DNA of 9,641 nucleotides, taken from the NCBI GenBank assembly GCA_022572905.1, contig JACZUZ010000040.1, forward strand, positions 1 through 9,641, in the 5' to 3' direction. A program made the position numbers and the translations under genes. The notes beneath the pieces were generated by a model that made no database searches, was not told the origin of the DNA, and was given only the letters and a program-made list of their open reading frames with translations. The stretch comes from Candidatus Zixiibacteriota bacterium (GTDB taxonomy: Bacteria; Zixibacteria; MSB-5A5; GN15; JACZUZ01). Of the stretch, positions 1 to 5,476 are shown piece after piece (position 1 is the first letter of the stretch; the number at the start of each line of letters is the position of its first letter).

Positions 1-1967
1 TCACCTCTCGTAAAACTTTGATCGGAGTATTCCACGGGTTCTGAGCTTTCAAATCCGATATCTACGGCTCGCTTAAACGAAAGTTTTGCCAAATCCGGAT
101 CGCCTAAGTCTAATGAATAGATTCCCCGCTCATACCAGTAGCGAATATCATTGGCGAAGAGTACTTCGCCGGACATCAGTAACATTCCGGCCGAATCATT
201 CATTCCGAGACCGCGCAGAGTTGCAAGTCTCACTCTGAAAGTAGTCATGTCGTATGGCCGTATTCGTAGCGCTTCTCGTGAAAAAGAATCTGCGGAAAAA
301 ATATCTCCCAGGTTCAATTTGAGCGATGCCAGGTTTGTATGCGCCTCAGGATTCTGAGGATGATATGAAAGCTCCTGCTTAAAATAAAATTCCGCGGAAT
401 CTGAATTTCCCTCAAGATAGAAAGCGACACCCAGATTTAGCGCCGCCCTGGGATAGCTAGGGTCCTCCGCCAAAGCCTGTCTAAAGGGTGTTTTCGCCAA
501 CTCATATAGACCAGCGCTCAGGTAACCGTTTCCTTCAAGGTACAACGCCCGAGGTTTTTCCGAAGATTGAGGCTGCCCCAAAGGCGCCAGCGAGAAAATT
601 AAAGCAAGACCAGCCCACAGCGCTCCTTTGACAATCGGACGAATGAGAGCGCTTCGAGAACTCACCCGCTCTTCATGAGCGTTTTTCTTCATCGCTAAGG
701 AATAAAAGAGAGTCAGCAGACTCCCGCATCCCAATCCTGCCAGAGGGAAAAGATGAACAATAACGGGCAATCGAAAGCGCTCGTTAATAAAGAAGAACCC
801 CAGAATGAGTGAATAGCAGATTGCAATCGCTATCAGTGGAGCCGCTCTTCGTCTGCGCGTTCTGTTTAATGACATACCCCAAACAGCAAGAAACAGAACC
901 GCCGCAAACCCGATCGGTGAAAATCTCAGTATGGGATTGTTATCAAACACCTCACCCAAGGGACGATTATTGGAGAACATTGTATTTGAAAAAACCAGAC
1001 CGAGTTTTCCCAAATATCGTGTCAGAAACAGGGTGGGATTCTCACTTATCCACTCAAGTCCTTTGTTTCTCCAAAAATCAGACACCTGGGCGGGTCCAAG
1101 TCCCGCGCCCATTTCCATTTCCGCCAGACCTACCATATCGCTAATTGTCCAACTTGCGCCGAAAGGCTCCGGCAGAGCTGCATCTACCGGGTTGGCGGAG
1201 TCGTTGTTACCAATAAAGAAATTCACTCCGCCCGATGATGCTACTAGCGTTAGCTCTCCCCCAACATAATAGTTGCGAGCTGTTACCGGGGCTATTGTCA
1301 TAACCGTTACGACTGCGCATATGATAACGCTCTTAATGCCATCAGATGAACTCTGCGTGTTTCGCCAAATCAAAAACAAATAAAGCGGCGCCAGAGCAAG
1401 AGCTGTCGGTCTTGTCAGAGCGGCCAGTCCAAGACACAATCCTGTCAGAGCGGAGAACTTTTGTGTTTCCCGTTCTTTGTATATCAAATAGCAAAGCAGG
1501 GAAAGCTGTAATAGAAGAGTGAAGAGAAAATCTGTCAGAAGTTCCGCTTCAAAATAAATGAAACTGGGATAGATCGCCTGCAAACCAGCCGCCCACAACG
1601 CAGCTCTGTGTCCGGTACTCTCAGCGCTAATTCTGCGCGTGATAAAATAAGTCAGCGCTATCGAGAATACTCCCATCAGAGAACCCAGAACTCGAGGAGA
1701 CATGAGAGCCTCTCCGAAAATACTGCGTACTACCGCCAGAAAATAAACATACAAAGGCGCTCTGAAATACACTTCATCGCCAATGATATTCCCTCCCGCG
1801 ATTGAATCGGCCCAATTGAGATGGAAGAGCGAGTCGACAATCAGATCACCCCAGATCGGCTCCTGACTATAGAAGAAAAGATACAATCCTCTCAAAAGCG
1901 CTGACAGAGCCAACAAAATAGCTAGCTGCTTGCGTTCTTTACCTGCGAATATAGACCTGTACTCCAT
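1..1967 (-). CDS. GT-C membrane glycosyltransferase (PMT_2/GT39-like) with C-terminal TPR region, 3' end cut by window edge
   Basis: Reading the minus strand from ATG at 1967, the frame is open for 655 codons to the left edge, so the C-terminus is missing. An in-frame TAG lies 9 bases upstream and this is the first ATG after it; the ribosome site is weak. Residues 14-34 form a first membrane helix. A luminal/periplasmic loop with D41 and D45 follows, then RAPLYVYFL (69-77). This is the usual first-loop layout of PMT_2 enzymes, which transfer sugar from a polyprenyl-phosphate donor on the outer face of the inner membrane. Further hydrophobic helices follow, with SGGVNFFIGNN (245-255) and NERFRLP (395-401), both familiar in this family. 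From about residue 470 the protein changes to helical repeats with TPR spacing (for example YPRAALNLGVAFYLEGN), presumably outside the membrane. Acceptor and sugar cannot be read from sequence; protein glycosylation is an inference. It is transcribed divergently from the S8 protease gene. Confidence 0.85.
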   Translation of the reverse strand, partial: MEYRSIFAGKERKQLAILLALSALLRGLYLFFYSQEPIWGDLIVDSLFHLNWADSIAGGNIIGDEVYFRAPLYVYFLAVVRSIFGEALMSPRVLGSLMGVFSIALTYFITRRISAESTGHRAALWAAGLQAIYPSFIYFEAELLTDFLFTLLLQLSLLCYLIYKERETQKFSALTGLCLGLAALTRPTALALAPLYLFLIWRNTQSSSDGIKSVIICAVVTVMTIAPVTARNYYVGGELTLVASSGGVNFFIGNNDSANPVDAALPEPFGASWTISDMVGLAEMEMGAGLGPAQVSDFWRNKGLEWISENPTLFLTRYLGKLGLVFSNTMFSNNRPLGEVFDNNPILRFSPIGFAAVLFLAVWGMSLNRTRRRRAAPLIAIAICYSLILGFFFINERFRLPVIVHLFPLAGLGCGSLLTLFYSLAMKKNAHEERVSSRSALIRPIVKGALWAGLALIFSLAPLGQPQSSEKPRALYLEGNGYLSAGLYELAKTPFRQALAEDPSYPRAALNLGVAFYLEGNSDSAEFYFKQELSYHPQNPEAHTNLASLKLNLGDIFSADSFSREALRIRPYDMTTFRVRLATLRGLGMNDSAGMLLMSGEVLFANDIRYWYERGIYSLDLGDPDLAKLSFKRAVDIGFESSEPVEYSDQSFTRG

Positions 1968-2036
1968 TACGATCTAAAGATAAGCCAGAGTTAGCAAGCC
2001 GCAATATTGTATTTGGCCTGTGCAATTTCTAAACGA

Positions 2037-2070
2037 TTAGCAAAGTGACTCTTATTTCACACCTTGCTAA
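2037..2070. repeat. Imperfect inverted repeat, possible operator
   Basis: TTAGCAAAGTG (2037-2047) and CACCTTGCTAA (2060-2070) are inverted copies matching at 10 of 11 positions, separated by 12 bases. The single mismatch would be a G-U pair in a minus-strand transcript. The 23-base centre-to-centre spacing of the arms is about two helical turns, which would suit a dimeric repressor or activator between the divergent promoters. There is no T-run, so it does not look like a terminator. Confidence 0.45.
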
Positions 2071-2198
2071 TTCTCTCACACTTCCGATCTCGAAAGTTCA
2101 TCCGAATTTACTCGATTGTCCTATTTAGGCAAATTTCTCTTTGAGAATAGTCTCAGGTAACATGTTGTATGGCAGTGACTTATGCGGTTGGGCGGGAC

Positions 2199-2218
2199 CT
2201 GTGAAAATAGATTCACAG
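2199..2218 (+). promoter_or_regulatory. Perfect 7-bp hairpin / dyad in the S8 protease leader
   Basis: CTGTGAA (2199-2205) and TTCACAG (2212-2218) are perfect inverted copies around a 6-base loop. It lies 68 bases before the preferred start of the protease gene. It resembles a CRP-type site (TGTGA...TCACA), but the spacer between those half-sites is 8 instead of the canonical 6. It could be an operator for a CRP/FNR-like protein with other spacing, or an mRNA hairpin. Confidence 0.35.
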
Positions 2219-2286
2219 ATATCGTGTTTGCGACGCCGCTCAGGCAGACCAATTGCGCTAAGAGGTTTGCTAAAGAGAGAGTTCTG

Positions 2287-5232
2287 ATGAGGGTAAAATT
2301 TATAACATATCTGGTCATTTTATGCGCGCTGGGAGACGTGTCTCCGTTACACTCGAAGACTCCGGGCGAAATCCTCGGACCGACTTTGCTGAGGGCGCTG
2401 GAGGATTTTGCGAGCGCTCCTCTTTTAGCGGACTCGACTATCGAAGCGCTTGTTTTTTTCGAAAAATCGACTGAAGAAAACTCATCCATAGAAAGCGCCT
2501 CCACAATCACATCGAAATTCATGCGTTTGTCTGACAGAAGATTCAAGACACTTCAGCGTTTGACCTCATACAAATCTTCCAGGGAGGAAAGCGCGCTTGA
2601 AAAAATGAGCGCATTAGAAAATCTGAGAGTGACCCGGCGTTTTTGGATAACCCGGAGCGCTCTGGTTACACTTCCAATTTCCCAACTGAATAAATTGACA
2701 CAAATCGATGGAGTCTCTGCGGTTCGCTCCAATTTCGCCCTTGAATTGATTTCAGAAGTTTCCTCTACGCCCGCCCCTGGGGACGAGCAGGTTGGGCCGC
2801 GACCGGAGCTGGTAAGTATGAACATTCCCGCTCTCTGGTTGAGAGGTTTAACCGGTAAGGGTAGAATAGTAGCGAGTTTTGACACCGGAGTTGACGGACG
2901 CCACCCGGACCTTGTCAGCAGATTCAGGGGAGTCGAAGCGGGCTGGTCCGCTGGATTCTACGCTCCTAACTCAACCGACACTGTGCCATTCGACGCGGTT
3001 GGACATGGAACCCACACTATGGGATTGATGGTCGGCGCAAGTAGCGCTGATTCTTTCGGTGTGGCTCCTGGAGCCACTTGGATGACCGCCGCGGTAGTTG
3101 ATCAAGGCAACAGCCTGAATGGCACAATAGCGGACTTGTTATCGTCCTTCCAGTGGGCGCTGAATCCTGATGGTGATCCGAATACAACCGATGACGTACC
3201 TGATGTAATACTTAACAGCTGGGGAATTCCGGCCGGATTACTTGCCGACTGCGACCAAACTTTCTGGGAAGCGATAGATAACACTGAAGCGGCCGGAATA
3301 GTTACGATTTTCGCGGCAGGAAACGAAGGCCCGGAGCCATCCTCGATGCGCAGTCCCGCAGATAGGATTACAAGCCCCCTCAACTCATTCTCGGTCGGTG
3401 CGATAAGCATAGCAGATAACCTGATAGCGAATTTCTCAAGCAGGGGGCCATCTCTATGCGACGGCGTGACAATTAAACCGGAGGTTGTAGCGCCGGGGGT
3501 AAACGTCTACTCAACCTCCAGAGGTGGAGGTTATGGATTCAAAAGCGGGTCGTCGATGGCCGCGCCATATATAGCCGGACTCGTGGCGCTTCTGAGGCAA
3601 TACAATCCAAACATCACTGTCGAACAGATCAAGCAGGCTATACTCGGCAGCTGCACAGATTTGGGTCCATCCGGAGCGGATAATTCATACGGTCAGGGCT
3701 TGCCCGACGCTCTCTTGGCGCTAAAGCTGGCCCCACCGGGGGAAATGCCGGAGATCACATTCGTAAAGGTTACTCTCAACGGAGCCCGGCTGGTCTTGCC
3801 CGGCGCTGAAGCGGAGCTAATTACAACTGTTGCAAGTATTCCGGGGTCGTTCGATACGCTAAGCGCTACATTACGTTCGCTGGATCCGGCTCGGGCAGCT
3901 GTTCTGGGAAGTAATTCGACGCTTCTATTCTCTCCCGGAAATGGCGAAGGAATCAACTTAACTCCATTTCGTATAATTCTGGACACCTCACTGGTTCATG
4001 GTGATATAGCCACATTTTCTCTGAATATTTCCATTCCATTTGACACCGGCAAAATACGACTTGAATTCGAACTTGTAGTGGGCGCTCCTCCACCCGGAAA
4101 TATTTACACCCACACTACAAGCGAATTCTCATTCACCGTTTCCGATTTCGGACAGTTCGGTTTGGCGAAGAATTCAGCCTATTCGTCAGGCGGCGAAGGT
4201 TTTCGTATTGGCGACGGTCCAAATCTTCTCTACGAAGCGGGCATAATCGTCGGACGAAATGAGCTACAACTTGTAGGCTCGATCAGGGACTCAAATGGAG
4301 TTTCTTTTTATTCTGACTTCGCTCCGCAAATTCAATTGGAGCTATCACAAAATGTTAATCCAAGCGATATTTCCAAAGCCACATACACTGACACACGTGC
4401 GAGTATTTCCGTGCCAATAACTATTGGACAAACCTGTAGAACATTCTCAGCCGTGGAAGACGCCGGATTTGCGATTCTGGAATTCACAATTCGAAATCAC
4501 ACTACTGCTCTTATGACGAATATGTATTTCGGGTATTTCTCCGATTTCGACATTAACCAGATATCATCCAAAGACAGTGTATCGATCGACTTATCAACCG
4601 GAACAGTATATCAGTACTCGGCCGAAGGGACTGTAGCTGTAAGCGCACTCACAGGGTATTCGGGAATAGTGGCGCTACCCAACGGTGTTTCAAAAAAAGG
4701 ATTCACACGAGCCGAAAAATTATCTCAAATCCAGATCGACTCAGTGGTATTTCCAGCGGTCGATGAATCCGATTTCTATTTTCAGCTGAATTTCGGTCCA
4801 TTTGATCTTGCGGCGGGGGATTCTTTCATTGTTCCGCTTGCTATTGCGGTTGGAGCGGATCCGAATGAAGCGTCAGAAAATATCAGACGGGCGCGAAATC
4901 GCTATTTAATTCCGACTGACGTCAACGACGGAGACGTTAATGCGACATTGCCCAATTCCTTTGAGTTAAGCCAGAATTATCCCAATCCCTTCAATCCCAG
5001 TACAACGATTTCTTATTCATTGCCTCGCGCAGGGAATGTCCGTCTTTCCGTTTTGAATATTTTGGGGCAGGAAGTAAGAGAATTAGTGGATAGCTATCAC
5101 TCCGCGGGGAGCCAGTCGGTGATCTGGGACGGAAAAAATAGCGGCGGTCAAACGGTTGCCAGCGGAATCTATTTTTACAGACTTGAGTCCGAAAGCGAAA
5201 CGCTTACCCGAAAAATGGCATTTCTTAAATAA
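2287..5232 (+). CDS. Secreted subtilisin-like serine protease (S8) with C-terminal T9SS-type sorting domain
   Basis: This is a 981-residue exported endopeptidase precursor. I chose ATG 2287 over the in-frame ATG at 2182. It follows GAGAGAG (2275-2281) by 5 bases and begins a plausible signal peptide, MRVKFITYLVILCAL..., whereas the 35 upstream codons look non-coding and contain a hairpin. Residues about 30-170 resemble an I9-type inhibitory propeptide, ending near IDGVSAVRSNFALEL. The catalytic domain shows Asp199 (FDTGVDGRHPDL), His240 (GHGTHTMG), oxyanion Asn346 (FAAGNEGPE) and Ser423 (GSSMAAPYIAG, with Ser in place of the common Thr in GTSMA). All catalytic residues are present, so it should be active. 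Residues about 490-880 are beta-rich without a motif I can name. Residues 889-981 form the Por/T9SS type A or FlgD-Ig-like tail (ELSQNYPNPFNPSTTI ... ASGIYFYRLE), expected to direct outer-membrane export or surface anchoring. No clear terminator follows, so co-transcription with the M6 gene is possible. Confidence 0.93.
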   Translation: MRVKFITYLVILCALGDVSPLHSKTPGEILGPTLLRALEDFASAPLLADSTIEALVFFEKSTEENSSIESASTITSKFMRLSDRRFKTLQRLTSYKSSREESALEKMSALENLRVTRRFWITRSALVTLPISQLNKLTQIDGVSAVRSNFALELISEVSSTPAPGDEQVGPRPELVSMNIPALWLRGLTGKGRIVASFDTGVDGRHPDLVSRFRGVEAGWSAGFYAPNSTDTVPFDAVGHGTHTMGLMVGASSADSFGVAPGATWMTAAVVDQGNSLNGTIADLLSSFQWALNPDGDPNTTDDVPDVILNSWGIPAGLLADCDQTFWEAIDNTEAAGIVTIFAAGNEGPEPSSMRSPADRITSPLNSFSVGAISIADNLIANFSSRGPSLCDGVTIKPEVVAPGVNVYSTSRGGGYGFKSGSSMAAPYIAGLVALLRQYNPNITVEQIKQAILGSCTDLGPSGADNSYGQGLPDALLALKLAPPGEMPEITFVKVTLNGARLVLPGAEAELITTVASIPGSFDTLSATLRSLDPARAAVLGSNSTLLFSPGNGEGINLTPFRIILDTSLVHGDIATFSLNISIPFDTGKIRLEFELVVGAPPPGNIYTHTTSEFSFTVSDFGQFGLAKNSAYSSGGEGFRIGDGPNLLYEAGIIVGRNELQLVGSIRDSNGVSFYSDFAPQIQLELSQNVNPSDISKATYTDTRASISVPITIGQTCRTFSAVEDAGFAILEFTIRNHTTALMTNMYFGYFSDFDINQISSKDSVSIDLSTGTVYQYSAEGTVAVSALTGYSGIVALPNGVSKKGFTRAEKLSQIQIDSVVFPAVDESDFYFQLNFGPFDLAAGDSFIVPLAIAVGADPNEASENIRRARNRYLIPTDVNDGDVNATLPNSFELSQNYPNPFNPSTTISYSLPRAGNVRLSVLNILGQEVRELVDSYHSAGSQSVIWDGKNSGGQTVASGIYFYRLESESETLTRKMAFLK

Positions 5233-5475
5233 GGCAGCAGACGCGCAACTGCTTGAAAATCAATGAGATACGACATGAAAAGAGCTGACATGGAAACAAG
5301 AATTGCACCACCGGCGAAGTTTCGAAGAACTTCAGCAACTCTCTTTACCCGGAGAGTATCGGAGTATATTTTCGGAGCTCATTCGTCGATTGGATTTTCC
5401 AGCCGGGTGGATGGAACCGCAGGAGGGTGTGATTGTGTTAATAATGGCGGCGCTAACGCTGGAAAAGAAAACTTG
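5233..5475 (+). other. 243-base leader between the two protease genes
   Basis: No intrinsic terminator is visible after the S8 stop. The M6 reading frame stays open upstream to an ATG at 5263, but the 71 extra codons read as low-quality sequence before a normal signal peptide, so I treat them as leader. It contains three CGGAG repeats (5350-5354, 5360-5364, 5373-5377), a small hairpin ACTCTC/GAGAGT (5338-5343 with 5352-5357), a strong Shine-Dalgarno AGGAGG (5421-5426), and a possible mini-ORF ending exactly at the M6 start. No known riboswitch fold was recognised; a cyclic di-GMP type was considered and does not fit. Confidence 0.5.
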
Positions 5476-5476
5476 A
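5411..5476 (+). CDS. Possible leader mini-ORF overlapping the M6 start codon
   Basis: A frame from ATG 5411 gives 21 codons ending in TGA at 5474-5476, and that TGA shares its last base with the M6 ATG (TGATG). A shorter version from GTG 5435 (13 codons, ending TLEKKT) sits 8 bases after AGGAGG (5421-5426), the best ribosome site in the neighbourhood and too far (49 bases) from the M6 start to serve it directly. The peptide has a hydrophobic middle (VIVLIMAAL) and a charged end. The likely role, if real, is translational coupling rather than a functional peptide. It could be chance: the ORF is very short and no homology is recognisable. Confidence 0.3.
   Translation: MEPQEGVIVLIMAALTLEKKT
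5421..5426 (+). promoter_or_regulatory. Strong Shine-Dalgarno sequence (AGGAGG) without an adjacent major gene start
   Basis: AGGAGG lies 8 bases before GTG 5435 and 49 bases before the M6 ATG. The site nearest the M6 start is the weaker GGAAAAG (5461-5467). This placement supports translation starting on the mini-ORF and passing to the M6 gene. Confidence 0.45.

Larger units (their letters stand above)
1968..2286. promoter_or_regulatory. Divergent intergenic region between glycosyltransferase and S8 protease
   Basis: This 319-base stretch has no convincing gene and must hold the promoters of both flanking genes. On the minus strand TACAAT (plus-strand 2006-2011) is a good -10-like hexamer 38 bases before the glycosyltransferase ATG, but no good -35 lies 17 bases from it. 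On the plus strand TTGAGA (2141-2146) resembles a -35, with only a poor -10 (TTGTAT) 18 bases later. A short inverted repeat TGAGA-ATAG-TCTCA occupies 2142-2155. Four copies of the heptamer TTAGCAA/TTGCTAA lie at 1991-1997, 2037-2043, 2064-2070 and 2267-2273. Promoter assignments are weak because the organism's sigma-factor consensus is unknown. Confidence 0.45.

Noticed and set aside
809..1269. Plus-strand ORFs of about 110 codons within the glycosyltransferase region
   Set aside because: Both are shadows of the minus-strand glycosyltransferase, which reads openly through with coherent membrane and family motifs.
2200..2217. Canonical CRP site TGTGA-TCACA
   Set aside because: The spacer is 8 bases rather than 6, so it was kept only as an unassigned dyad.
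2121..2546. A 141-codon minus-strand ORF over the start of the S8 gene
   Set aside because: It is antisense to the signal peptide and propeptide coding region and shows no recognisable domain.
5233..5475. Cyclic di-GMP or other known riboswitch before the M6 gene
   Set aside because: GGA/GCG-rich segments invite the idea, but the conserved core motifs and helix arrangement are not present.
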